A DNA stretch of 26,859 nt, taken from positions 1 through 26,859 of the forward strand of contig CAZVRZ010000074.1 in NCBI GenBank assembly GCA_964629965.1, read 5' to 3'. How positions within the stretch are numbered: position 1 is the first letter of the stretch; each line of letters opens with the position of its first letter. The notes beneath the pieces were generated by a model that was not told the DNA's origin, did no database searches, and saw nothing but the letters and a program-made list of their open reading frames with translations. The stretch comes from CAZVRZ01 sp964629965 (GTDB lineage: Bacteria; Chloroflexota; Anaerolineae; Anaerolineales; UBA4823). Shown here one piece after another: positions 9,527 through 17,575 of the stretch. Both the position numbers and the translations under genes were made by a program.

Positions 9527-9554
9527 ATTATAGTTTATAATAGTCCAACTCCAA
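9527..9554 (-). promoter_or_regulatory. Predicted sigma70-type promoter of the signalling operon
   Basis: On the minus strand, TTGGAG (9549-9554) and TATAAT (9527-9532) are separated by 16 bp. The kinase TTG start lies about 25 nt downstream with GGAGG between. The -10 is a perfect consensus and the -35 matches four of six. It overlaps the expression signals of the divergent dehydrogenase gene: the -35 covers the edge of that gene's ribosome site. Seen in sequence only; the transcription start is not known. Confidence 0.55.
9536..9541 (+). promoter_or_regulatory. Possible -10 box of the divergent dehydrogenase gene
   Basis: A perfect TATAAT on the plus strand lies 20 bp before the ATG at 9562, inside the 60-bp divergent spacer. 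No good -35 is found at 16-18 bp. The site sits within the footprint of the opposing promoter, so the two promoters would compete for polymerase. Confidence 0.35.
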
Positions 9555-9561
9555 AAGGATA

Positions 9562-12500
9562 ATGACAACCTACCATAACTGTAACGGATGTGTGCTAGAA
9601 GAATGTATGGATAAAATAGAAAAAGAACTTCAATTAGCCTTTACTCAGAACAAGGGGTTTGGAGGGGAAGCACGCTTCGATTGGACATCAAAAACTCTAT
9701 TTAGTACAGATGCATCGATATACCAGATGAATCCGCTTGGCGTTGTCTTTCCTCGAGAGCAAGATGACCTAATTATTGCCATGGAAATAGCTGCCAATAT
9801 CGGAATACCGGTTCTGCCGCGTGGATCCGGCTCCAGCCTGGCAGGCCAATCAATTGGGCCAGCCTTGATTTTAGATTGCTCAAAATATCTGACTAGCCTG
9901 ATCGATCTAAATATTGACGAGCGTACAGCGCTCGTTGAACCAGGCCTGATCTTGAATGAATTGAACCGCCGTGCCGGAAAATATCATCTGCAATTTGGTC
10001 CAGATCCTGCGTCTGCAGAACGGGCCAGTCTTGGTGGAAGCGTGGCTAATAATGCTGCCGGCGCCCACTCAATTGTCTATGGGATGAGCGCAGATCATGT
10101 TTTGGCTGCTGAGGTTGTGTTAGCTGATGGCTCTGTGGCCAATTTGGAATCGATTGATCTGGAATATGCGCAGCGCATTTATGCCAATGATGAATCTGTT
10201 TTGGGAAAATTTTATCAGGCTGCTTTCGCCATTCGCAAGAATAACGCAGAAGAAATTCGCCTGCACTGGCCTGCCGTCTGGAGACGATCATCCGGTTACA
10301 ACTTGAATTACTTATTGCCATGGTCATCTTCCCAACCACCGCTTTGGCTCGAGAGTAGTTCATCGTGGACCCCAGGAAGACACACCCCTTTACCATACCC
10401 ACCCATTGAACCCAATTGCTTGAACCTGGCGCCGTTGATTGCAGGCTCTGAAGGGACTCTAGCAATTATTAGAAAGTTGAAATTGCGCTTGGTTCCTCTT
10501 CCAAAGCATACTGTGTTGGGAGTGTTGGCGTTTGATGACATTGCAACAGCCTGCGATGCAGTGCCACGGTTGTTATCCTTCCAGCCTTCGGCAATTGAAT
10601 TAATCCCTGACAGTTTAATAAAGCTTGCTCGTTCTGTACCGGCTTATGCCCGCATGACCAAGTTCATCGATCAAATATCTAACAATCAAATGATCCCAGC
10701 GGCGCTCCTTGTAGTGGAGTTTTCAGGAGATGAAGAATTCGAAATAGAAGAGAAAGTCAAATGCTTGGGAAATGATGCATGGATTGCGCACACGCTAGAG
10801 GAGCAAAAATATGTATGGTCCGTTCGTAAGGTAGGTCTTGGGATTTTGATGTCGAAGCCTGGTTCACTGAAACCAGTTGCATTCATTGAGGATCTTGCCG
10901 TACCCGTCGAAAAATTGGGCGACTTTGTCCGTGAAATCGATCGGATTTTACAAGATCACCACACCAGCGCTAATTTTTATGCTCATGTATCTGCGGGATG
11001 TTTACACATTCGCCCCTTAATCGATCTTCAAACCGGGCCAGGCGTGGCTTCATTGAGGTCTATTGCGGAGCAAGCGGTCCAATTGACGCTCGGGTTGGGT
11101 GGATCGGTCAGTGCAGAACATGGGGATGGATTAGCGCGCAGTGAATGGCTTGCCCGCGCTTACCCTCCATCGATCATACGGGCATTCAAACAGTTGAAAC
11201 AGGCCGTGGATCCACTTGGTTTGCTGAACCCGGGAAAAATCGTTGATCCTGAGCCAATGGATCGGAATCTTCGTTATGGGGCAGATTATCGATCGGTCGG
11301 TTGGAAATCAGAGTTGAATTTTACTAATTCGATTGATTTGTTTCATCCCCAGGGTGTCAAGGATGCTATTGAGCATTGTAATGGGGCAGGAGTATGTAGA
11401 AAATCCGATGGGGTGATGTGTCCATCTTTTCAAGCCAGCCATGAAGAAATGCACTCGACAAGAGGTAGAGCGAATTTATTAAGGGCTTTGATATCAGGCA
11501 GATTTCCCGCAAAAAGCGTGGCGGAAAAGGCAGTTCGAGAAGCGCTCGATTTGTGCCTGGCTTGCAAGGGGTGTAAATCGGAATGTCCTTCTGGCGTGGA
11601 TATGGCGAAACTCAGATATGAATTTACTTATCAATATTATCGAAATGGACACTTTCGCCAGCTGCGAGACTATCTGTTTGGTTATATAGGATTTATTGCA
11701 CCTCTCGGACAATTCTTTGCCCCATTTACGAATTATCTTTTGCACAACCATATCTTTGTAACGATAGCTGAAAAGTTGATGGGGCTGTCCAGCAAAAGGC
11801 CCTTTCCCCGTTTTGCATCTCAGTCACTGCAAAACCTATGGAAGAAATCTATCAAAAGACCATCATCAAAACCAATCGAGACAGTACTTTTTCTCAGCGA
11901 TGCTTTTACAGAGTATTTCCAACCAGAGGCAGGCTTGGCAGCATTGAAAGCACTCGATAAAATTGGCTGCCAAGCTATCATTGTGCCTGTCCTGGGAGCA
12001 GGACGCACTTTAATTTCAAAAGGATTTTTACCTGGCGCAAAACAACACGCAAAACATTTAGTCGAGGAGATAAAACGATTGTACCCGGATGGTCGGCTGC
12101 CTGTGGTTGGCATTGAGCCATCAGAAATATATACGCTTCGAGATGAGTACCTCGATCTCTTTCCCAACGATGAATACGTATCAGATCTTGCCAGGCGATG
12201 CTTTTCGATTGAAGAGTTTTTCGTTCGACCTGATATCCATGGCGCTGTGCGAATCAAGTCGCTTATGGACAATTCTCATCCGAAAAAATCTAATATCCTA
12301 CTTCATGGGCATTGCTATCAAAAAGCGCAGCCGCCAGCACCGGATGGATATCCGGTAGGTGTATCTGCCATAGTAAATATGCTAAAGACTGTAGGACATA
12401 CAGTGCAGGTAATTGAATCGGGTTGCTGCGGAATGGCTGGAGCCTTTGGATACGAAGCAGAGCATTACGATTTTTCGATGAAAGTGGGCGAATTACAGTT

Positions 12501-12630
12501 ATTTCCGGCGATTCGGGCTAAGGAAAAATCTGGCGAGAACTGGATAGTAGCTGCATCAGGTGTTTCATGCCAGGCTCAAATTGAAGATGGAACTGGGGCT
12601 CAACCCCTCCATCCAATTCAACTCATCTGA
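9562..12630 (+). CDS. FAD/Fe-S D-2-hydroxyacid dehydrogenase, YdiJ-like (D-2-hydroxyglutarate or D-lactate)
   Basis: The 1022 residues match the length and domain order of the E. coli YdiJ family. An FAD_binding_4 domain (about 50-260) has PRGSGSSLAGQ and GGSVANNAAGAHS. An FAD-oxidase C-terminal domain (about 290-560) has GGSVSAEHGDGLARS. A ferredoxin-like insert has cysteines C606, C612, C620 and C665-x2-C668-x2-C671-x3-C675. A C-terminal CCG domain has HGHC918 and GCCG 954-957. Such enzymes oxidise D-2-hydroxyacids to 2-oxoacids and pass electrons through Fe-S clusters to a membrane or flavoprotein acceptor. YdiJ relatives act on D-2-hydroxyglutarate; related fusions act on D-lactate, and I cannot decide between them. 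A ribosome site (AAAAGGA) sits 2 nt from ATG 9562, tighter than usual. An in-frame ATG at 9607 (MDKIEKEL) is a plausible alternative and would drop the Cys-rich start CNGCVLEEC. The gene converges on the decarboxylase operon across a 24-nt gap without a terminator hairpin. Confidence 0.88.
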   Translation: MTTYHNCNGCVLEECMDKIEKELQLAFTQNKGFGGEARFDWTSKTLFSTDASIYQMNPLGVVFPREQDDLIIAMEIAANIGIPVLPRGSGSSLAGQSIGPALILDCSKYLTSLIDLNIDERTALVEPGLILNELNRRAGKYHLQFGPDPASAERASLGGSVANNAAGAHSIVYGMSADHVLAAEVVLADGSVANLESIDLEYAQRIYANDESVLGKFYQAAFAIRKNNAEEIRLHWPAVWRRSSGYNLNYLLPWSSSQPPLWLESSSSWTPGRHTPLPYPPIEPNCLNLAPLIAGSEGTLAIIRKLKLRLVPLPKHTVLGVLAFDDIATACDAVPRLLSFQPSAIELIPDSLIKLARSVPAYARMTKFIDQISNNQMIPAALLVVEFSGDEEFEIEEKVKCLGNDAWIAHTLEEQKYVWSVRKVGLGILMSKPGSLKPVAFIEDLAVPVEKLGDFVREIDRILQDHHTSANFYAHVSAGCLHIRPLIDLQTGPGVASLRSIAEQAVQLTLGLGGSVSAEHGDGLARSEWLARAYPPSIIRAFKQLKQAVDPLGLLNPGKIVDPEPMDRNLRYGADYRSVGWKSELNFTNSIDLFHPQGVKDAIEHCNGAGVCRKSDGVMCPSFQASHEEMHSTRGRANLLRALISGRFPAKSVAEKAVREALDLCLACKGCKSECPSGVDMAKLRYEFTYQYYRNGHFRQLRDYLFGYIGFIAPLGQFFAPFTNYLLHNHIFVTIAEKLMGLSSKRPFPRFASQSLQNLWKKSIKRPSSKPIETVLFLSDAFTEYFQPEAGLAALKALDKIGCQAIIVPVLGAGRTLISKGFLPGAKQHAKHLVEEIKRLYPDGRLPVVGIEPSEIYTLRDEYLDLFPNDEYVSDLARRCFSIEEFFVRPDIHGAVRIKSLMDNSHPKKSNILLHGHCYQKAQPPAPDGYPVGVSAIVNMLKTVGHTVQVIESGCCGMAGAFGYEAEHYDFSMKVGELQLFPAIRAKEKSGENWIVAASGVSCQAQIEDGTGAQPLHPIQLI

Positions 12631-12654
12631 TTCGGGAAACAAGGAAAGACAACA

Positions 12655-13782
12655 TCATAGAATACTGGTCATAATTGCCAATAACACACCACCCGCCATC
12701 ACACTTCCAAGCTGTCCGGCTGTATTGGCGCCCATGGCATGCATAAGAATGAAGTTCTCAAAATCCTCATCCAAGGCCATTTTAGCTACTAAACGACCAG
12801 CCATGGGGAAAGCGCTAATACCCGCTGCCCCCAGCAAAGGATTGATAGTACCATGAGACAGAAAGGCCATCGCTTTTCCAAACAAAAGACCTGCAACAGT
12901 ATCAAACACAAAGGCGAGCAAACCCAAAACTAATATCATGATGGTTTCCCACTGCAAGAAAGTTGCAGCATTCATGGTAGAACCAATTGTTATTCCCAAA
13001 AACAAGGTGGCAACATTGGCGATTTCATTTTGTGCAGCTTTGTTCAGGCGATCAACCACTCCGCTTTCTCGGAGTAGATTCCCGAGCATGAGCATGCTAA
13101 TGAGTGGAGTAGCCTCAGGAATCACGATGCCTACCATCAATGTAACCACAATCGGGAAAATAATGCGAGCCCGTTTCGATACCGGGCGAGGCGTATAGTT
13201 CATCCGTATGCGGCGTTCAGCCTTGGTTGTCAATAATTTCATAAGAGGCGGCTGGATGATCGGTACCAAACTCATATAAGAATAGGCTGCCACAGCAATT
13301 GGCGCTAATAGCCGAGGCGCTAATTTGGCGGCAACGAAAATGGATGTCGGTCCATCGATTGCCCCGATCACACCAATAGAAGCTGCTTCGTTTAGAGGGA
13401 AACCGACCAGAGTTGCAAGGATCAAAGTGCCAAATATGCCAAACTGTCCAGCAGCCCCCAACAGAACCAGTCTGGGCTGAGCAAGAAGCGGGCTAAAATC
13501 GATCATGGCACCAACGCCGACAAAAATCAGCAACGGAAAGAGCTCATTACTAATGCCGGCCTGGTAAAGTATTCCAAATAAACCATGACCATCAGACATT
13601 CCCGTTAGAGGAATATTTGCCAGGATACAACCAAAACCTATAGGCAGCAACAAAACAGGTTCATATTCCTTGATCACGGCCAGGGCAATCAGTGTTCCAC
13701 CTACAATGATCATCAAGCCATTGCCCCAATAAAAACTGAGAATACCCTTCAGCAGTTCGTGTACCAGGTTGGATATATCCAT
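12655..13782 (-). CDS. mmdB: Na+-translocating decarboxylase, beta (membrane pump) subunit
   Basis: The protein has 375 residues from ATG 13782 and a strongly hydrophobic multi-helix structure. It matches the OadB/GcdB/MmdB family by GILYQAGISNELFPLLIF, FVGVGAMIDFSPLL, IGAIDGPTSIF and NPLLGAAGISAFPMAGRLV. The Asp in GAIDGPT (residue 143) corresponds to the essential ion-binding aspartate of OadB. The subunit decarboxylates carboxybiotin and exports Na+ across the membrane. The reading frame extends nine codons upstream to a TTG (13809) inside the biotin carrier gene. I prefer the ATG because it has a TTGAG ribosome site and fits the family N-terminus (MDISNLVHELLKG). It is the last gene of the operon, 7 nt after the biotin carrier stop. 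Which decarboxylase it serves is inferred from the neighbouring carboxyltransferase. Confidence 0.92.
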   Translation of the reverse strand: MDISNLVHELLKGILSFYWGNGLMIIVGGTLIALAVIKEYEPVLLLPIGFGCILANIPLTGMSDGHGLFGILYQAGISNELFPLLIFVGVGAMIDFSPLLAQPRLVLLGAAGQFGIFGTLILATLVGFPLNEAASIGVIGAIDGPTSIFVAAKLAPRLLAPIAVAAYSYMSLVPIIQPPLMKLLTTKAERRIRMNYTPRPVSKRARIIFPIVVTLMVGIVIPEATPLISMLMLGNLLRESGVVDRLNKAAQNEIANVATLFLGITIGSTMNAATFLQWETIMILVLGLLAFVFDTVAGLLFGKAMAFLSHGTINPLLGAAGISAFPMAGRLVAKMALDEDFENFILMHAMGANTAGQLGSVMAGGVLLAIMTSIL

Positions 13783-13789
13783 AATTGGC

Positions 13790-14260
13790 TCAATCTGCAG
13801 AGTACTCAATCAAAATATCGCTATGTTTTACTTGTTGGCCGACAGAAACATGTATTGATTCGATTTTACCGCCAGTAGATGCTCGGATGCTATTATTCAT
13901 TTTCATCGCTTCTAACTTGCACAATTCCTGGCCAACTGCAAAAACTTCACCCGGTTTGACAAGAACTGCTGTAATGACTCCTGGGATTGGAGCACGGATA
14001 ACCTTAGAACCTTTACTCTGAATATCATTTGCTACCTGAGACGACATCGTAGTTGATGTAGGTGATGGAGATTGTGATATTTCGCCTACCGGTACTTTTC
14101 CGGGAGATTGAATAGATGGAATAGTAGTCGTATATGAGACTTTCGCCTCAGGCCAGACTTCAAACGTTTCGCCATCCACCTGGGCTACAATTGGCCGGCT
14201 ATGTAGATCTCCGACTTCCACCTCGTATACACGGTCGTCCACCTTCACCTTAATTCTCAT
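13790..14260 (-). CDS. mmdC: Biotin carboxyl carrier subunit of the decarboxylase
   Basis: This 156-residue protein has a biotinyl domain at about 85-156. The attachment motif LEAMKMNN has biotinylated Lys120, and the two-fold sheet signatures APIPGVITAVLVKPG and GGKIESIHVSVGQQV flank it. An N-terminal segment (MRIKVKVDDRVYEVEVGD) is typical of free-standing carriers of MmdC/GcdC type. A flexible Ser/Pro/Thr-rich linker (about 45-80) lets the biotin arm move between the carboxyltransferase and the membrane pump. The start overlaps the stop of the small membrane subunit by 4 nt (ATGA), indicating translational coupling. No biotin protein ligase is encoded in the window, so biotinylation depends on a distant gene. 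Confidence 0.92.
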   Translation of the reverse strand: MRIKVKVDDRVYEVEVGDLHSRPIVAQVDGETFEVWPEAKVSYTTTIPSIQSPGKVPVGEISQSPSPTSTTMSSQVANDIQSKGSKVIRAPIPGVITAVLVKPGEVFAVGQELCKLEAMKMNNSIRASTGGKIESIHVSVGQQVKHSDILIEYSAD

Positions 14261-14586
14261 CGGATCTGCCCTCGTTTTCTAATGCTATTCGATCTCATCA
14301 CAGCCTGCCATGCGCTTACAAATGCCGTGGGTGGGAGGGGAAATTCGCCCATTTCATTCTCATCATTCTGCGCTAGTGCAACAACAACCGCACTTATAGC
14401 AGCCCTTTTTTTGCGTTCTCGTTCTAATTCCGTTTCGTCGATCTCGACAAGTATCGTTTTCTTATCATCACCATTTGTTAAGCGCATCAAGATTGCCATC
14501 GCTAGCCAAAGGATCATAATTGAGACAAAAACAATACTCATGCCAACAAGTGTTATCTGAAGTGATAGAAATATGTTTCCGGTCAT
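14257..14586 (-). CDS. mmdD: Small membrane subunit of the Na+-pump decarboxylase (OadG family)
   Basis: This 109-residue protein has a single N-terminal membrane helix (about 6-35, LQITLVGMSIVFVSIMILWL), an acidic and basic middle (ETELERERKKRAAISAVVVALAQ) and a short tail ending SWQ/R-like (AFVSAWQAVMRSNSIRKRGQIR). The VGMSIVF phrase is typical of the OadG/MmdD family. These subunits hold the soluble carboxyltransferase and biotin carrier on the membrane pump and stabilise the complex. The gene lies 25 nt after the carboxyltransferase and overlaps the biotin carrier start by 4 nt. Family assignment rests on the helix pattern, size and operon position, since these small subunits are poorly conserved. 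Confidence 0.85.
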   Translation of the reverse strand: MTGNIFLSLQITLVGMSIVFVSIMILWLAMAILMRLTNGDDKKTILVEIDETELERERKKRAAISAVVVALAQNDENEMGEFPLPPTAFVSAWQAVMRSNSIRKRGQIR

Positions 14587-14611
14587 GATATGTTTCTTCC
14601 CAACAAAAGAT

Positions 14612-16168
14612 TTACACAGGAATGTTCCCGTGTTTTCGGGGAGGTGCAGATGAAAATTTGTCTCGCAGTGCGGCTAGTGAGGCAATTATTTTTGGTCTTG
14701 TTTCGCGCGGCTCTATAATCTCATCAATATAACCTGCCTCTGCCGAATAATATGGATTATTAAATTTTTCCCGGTACTCTTCTACCAGTTTCTTTCTTTC
14801 TGCTTGTGGATCAGCGGCCGCACCAATCTGCTTTTTGTATAGAATATTGACAGCGCCCTCGGCTCCCATCACTGCAATTTCTGCACTCGGCCAGGCATAG
14901 GTTACATCGGTGCCCAAGTATTTACTGCTCATTACAACATAAGCACCCCCATACGCTTTGCGAGTGATGACGGTGATTTTGGGAACAGTAGCCTCAGAAT
15001 AAGCGTATAATAACTTGGCGCCATGCCGGATAGTGCCGCGATGTTCTTGGTCAATACCGGGGAGGAAACCAGGCGAATCAACGAAAGTAACCAGCGGGAT
15101 ATTGAAACAATCGCACATACGGACAAAACGAGCCATCTTATCCGATGCATCGATATCGATCACACCTGCCATTACACTAGGCTCCTGGGCGACGATACCG
15201 ATGCTATGCCCACCGATACGGGCCAATCCAATGATAGCATTACAGGCCCAAGAATTTTGTAATTCTAAGAAAGTATCCTTGTCAACCACGCGGCTGATCA
15301 CATCATGCATGCGATAAGGATCCTGCGGGTTCATTGGAACAATGGAGTTTAATATATCATCCATTCGAAGAGGGTTGTCTGTAGCCGGGGAGTAGGGAGG
15401 GTTTTCAACATTATTCGACGGGAAATACCCTAAAACTGCTCGAACAAGTAGAAGGGTCTCTTTTTCATTCGATGCGAGTAAATGGGCCAATCCACTAATC
15501 GTCATATGTACTTCCGCTCCGCCCAGGCTTTCTGCGTCGATCACTTCTCCTGTTACTGACTTAATCACTTCTGGTCCAGTTAAAAACATAAAAGATTGTC
15601 TTTCGGTCATGATGATGATATCAGTTAGGGCGGGAGAATAAGCGGCGCCTCCCGCACACGGACCAAGCATTACACTGATTTGCGGTATAACGCCAGAAAA
15701 AAGCGCATTCCGCCGAAAAATCTCGGCATACCCGCCCAGGCTTCTCACTCCTTCTTGAATTCGAGCACCACCAGAATCAATCAAGCCGATAATAGGAACA
15801 CCATTACGCATGGCCAGGTCCATCACTCGGCAGATTTTGTGACTTTGTCTCTCACTTAAGGTACCCCCATAGACGGTAAAATCTTGAGCATAGAAATAGA
15901 CTGTACGTCCTCCAATTTGTCCATAACCTGTTATGACGCCATCCCCAAGATATTTTTCTGTTGGAGCACCCAGTTCATCCGTCATACTGGTTGTAAATGG
16001 TTCAATCTCATTAAATGTTCCTGGATCCAGAAGCAAGTCCAGTCGTTCGCGAGCAGTAAATTTTCCCTTGGAATGTTGCACCTGGATGCGTTCAACGCCA
16101 CCACCAAGTCGAGCCTTTTCCCGGGTTGCTCGGAGTTTTAGTATGCGAATGTCTTCTTCTGTGCTCAT
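14612..16168 (-). CDS. mmdA: Carboxyltransferase (alpha) subunit, methylmalonyl-CoA decarboxylase type
   Basis: This 518-residue acyl-CoA carboxyltransferase is close in length to MmdA and PccB. Early family phrases are KGKFTARERLDLLLD (35-49) and LGDGVITGYGQIGGR. The crotonase-fold oxyanion segments are DSGGARIQEG (131-140) and GPCAGGAAYSPAL (169-181). In the C-terminal half come DSPGFLPG and KAYGGAYVVMSSK. It would move the carboxyl group from an acyl-CoA to the biotin carrier. Substrate call: the single-polypeptide, propionyl-CoA-carboxylase-beta-like form next to a Na+-pump subunit points to methylmalonyl-CoA. Glutaconyl-CoA decarboxylase alpha is longer and oxaloacetate decarboxylase alpha is an unrelated fold. 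It is the first gene of a four-gene operon in the order carboxyltransferase, small membrane subunit, carrier, pump. The start ATG is preceded by GAGG at a 5-nt spacing. Confidence 0.92.
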   Translation of the reverse strand: MSTEEDIRILKLRATREKARLGGGVERIQVQHSKGKFTARERLDLLLDPGTFNEIEPFTTSMTDELGAPTEKYLGDGVITGYGQIGGRTVYFYAQDFTVYGGTLSERQSHKICRVMDLAMRNGVPIIGLIDSGGARIQEGVRSLGGYAEIFRRNALFSGVIPQISVMLGPCAGGAAYSPALTDIIIMTERQSFMFLTGPEVIKSVTGEVIDAESLGGAEVHMTISGLAHLLASNEKETLLLVRAVLGYFPSNNVENPPYSPATDNPLRMDDILNSIVPMNPQDPYRMHDVISRVVDKDTFLELQNSWACNAIIGLARIGGHSIGIVAQEPSVMAGVIDIDASDKMARFVRMCDCFNIPLVTFVDSPGFLPGIDQEHRGTIRHGAKLLYAYSEATVPKITVITRKAYGGAYVVMSSKYLGTDVTYAWPSAEIAVMGAEGAVNILYKKQIGAAADPQAERKKLVEEYREKFNNPYYSAEAGYIDEIIEPRETRPKIIASLAALRDKFSSAPPRKHGNIPV

Positions 16169-16461
16169 AAAAACCTCATAATATAGAGACCTAAATTACT
16201 ACTGGATAATACACTTCCATCAAAAGGAAATACAGTGACAAAAATACTTGAAATCATAATACCTTTGACGCCTTTCGAGTTCCATAGTGATGAATTTCAC
16301 AATAAAGATCGAACAGCGTCATTTAGTAGGGTAGGGGTGGGTCAAACAACCAAGAAAAATATCACATATAGTTACTATTATGTACCCAAATGCAAAATAT
16401 ACATAGCGATAACACAACGGCAGAGATGATTGTGGAACACCAATAACTGGACAGCAGGGGA
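16169..16461. other. Intergenic region between the decarboxylase operon and the recombinase
   Basis: This stretch is mostly AT-rich and holds no convincing gene. A 64-codon open frame (16235-16429) has no ribosome site and a composition unlike a protein. The mmd operon promoter should lie in the left part. I see only weak candidates on the minus strand, such as TATATT or TATTAT near 16182-16190 and TTGATG near 16217-16222, none with a correct partner. No hairpin terminator, RNA gene or repeat pair of useful length was found. Confidence 0.5.
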
Positions 16462-16490
16462 TTGACATTTAGTAAAAAACGAGTTATCAT
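16462..16490 (+). promoter_or_regulatory. Near-consensus sigma70 promoter of the recombinase gene
   Basis: A perfect -35 TTGACA (16462-16467) is followed by a 17-bp spacer and TATCAT (16485-16490), five of six to the -10 consensus. The recombinase ATG is about 57 nt beyond the expected transcription start. A strong AAGGAG ribosome site (16543-16548) precedes it. This is the best promoter match in the window. Confidence 0.7.
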
Positions 16491-16553
16491 CCACATGCTT
16501 TTGATAAGTACTATTATCGCAATCATTAGATAGCGTGTCTATAAGGAGATAAT

Positions 16554-17519
16554 ATGCCCACTATTGCGCAAATCATTGACTCATACATTGATAGTAAAAA
16601 ACTCTCGCGCAGCCTCAATACCGCACGAGCATATCGTAATGCGATGAACCTCTTTGTGGATGTTCTACGTGCGCACGATGTCGATCCCGCAACCTCACCT
16701 ATAGATTTGTTGGTTGAAGATGCCATTGATTGGTTCGAATTGACATTGAAGGATTATTCTGCCGCAACCGAACGCTTGTATTTGACCGCGGCTGTTAATC
16801 TATACGAATATTTGATCGCACAGAATCTCGCCTCCCCCAATATGTTTCGTATAAAAATGCTGGTCAGGCAACGCTCGCGACGGACCGGACAACGTTTACC
16901 ACAATTTCCGCGGGAAAAAATTGAAGAATTGCTAAATAAGGCAAAATATCTTACATCATCTTCTGATGAGCATTCATATCTACGAGATATGCGCGATCGA
17001 GCATTTTTACTAACTTTAGCAGACACAGGACTTCGCGTCCACGAAGCATGCAAACTAAAGCGTGGAGACATCGACTGGAACGAAGGCAAGGCTATCATTC
17101 TCGGTAAAGGCGACAGCCAGGCAGTTATCCGCTTTTCTTCGCGCTCGCTCGAAGCCCTACGGGATTACCTGGCGGGACGCGCTCATATCGATGGTACATC
17201 CGGCAAACCCCTAACGTCCCTGCCCCTCTTTGCCAGGCACGACCGTGGCGCCGGTAAAAAAGTCAAAACAATCACCACGGCGACAGGCAGGAATATTGTA
17301 AACGAGCGTGTTCTGCAAATTCTGGGCAAGGAAGCTGTAGGGACAATTACCCCCCACTCTTTCCGCCATTACTTTGTCACTACAGTACTGCGAGCTTCTG
17401 GCAATTTAAAGTTAGCTCAGGAATTGGCGCGGCACAAGAATATTGCCGTTACGCAAAGGTACGCCCACCTAAGTAATGATGAGCTGGATGCCGGTTATCA
17501 TTATATCTTCGAGAAATAA
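16554..17519 (+). CDS. Tyrosine recombinase / phage-type integrase, XerC/D-like
   Basis: This 321-residue protein has an N-terminal core-binding SAM-like domain (about 1-100) and a catalytic domain (about 120-320). All catalytic residues are visible: Arg161 (DTGLRVHEACKL), Lys185 (ILGKGDSQ), His268 and Arg271 (HSFRHYF), His294 (LARHKN) and nucleophile Tyr303 (TQRYAHLS). It would cut and rejoin DNA through a 3'-phosphotyrosine link. The compact size fits Xer-like or small integrases rather than large phage integrases with an arm-binding domain. No phage genes, transposase, recombination directionality factor or flanking tRNA is nearby, and I found no clear attachment-site repeat. It could be a housekeeping Xer recombinase or a lone leftover of a mobile element. 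A strong promoter and ribosome site suggest it is expressed. Confidence 0.9.
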   Translation: MPTIAQIIDSYIDSKKLSRSLNTARAYRNAMNLFVDVLRAHDVDPATSPIDLLVEDAIDWFELTLKDYSAATERLYLTAAVNLYEYLIAQNLASPNMFRIKMLVRQRSRRTGQRLPQFPREKIEELLNKAKYLTSSSDEHSYLRDMRDRAFLLTLADTGLRVHEACKLKRGDIDWNEGKAIILGKGDSQAVIRFSSRSLEALRDYLAGRAHIDGTSGKPLTSLPLFARHDRGAGKKVKTITTATGRNIVNERVLQILGKEAVGTITPHSFRHYFVTTVLRASGNLKLAQELARHKNIAVTQRYAHLSNDELDAGYHYIFEK

Positions 17520-17575
17520 TTTCTAAACGACTGCGTTATAATCCGGCATAGATTTCGCTCAATCGGAGATTAACC

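Noticed and set aside
13783..13809. Longer start of the pump subunit at TTG 13809
   Set aside because: It would overlap the biotin carrier by 20 nt, uses a rare start, and the ATG at 13782 has a ribosome site and the family-like N-terminus.
16328..16341. G-rich run GGGTAGGGGTGGG as a possible quadruplex
   Set aside because: Only three G-runs are present; a fourth is needed for an intramolecular quadruplex on this strand.
16235..16429. A 64-codon plus-strand open frame in the gap before the recombinase
   Set aside because: No ribosome site, no recognisable family, low-complexity composition, and it lies where the mmd operon promoter should be.
16370..16520. Short repeated TACTATTAT near 16374 and 16511 as an attachment-site pair
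   Set aside because: Nine AT-rich bases repeated once in an AT-rich region are expected by chance, and no strand-exchange core or arm symmetry was visible.
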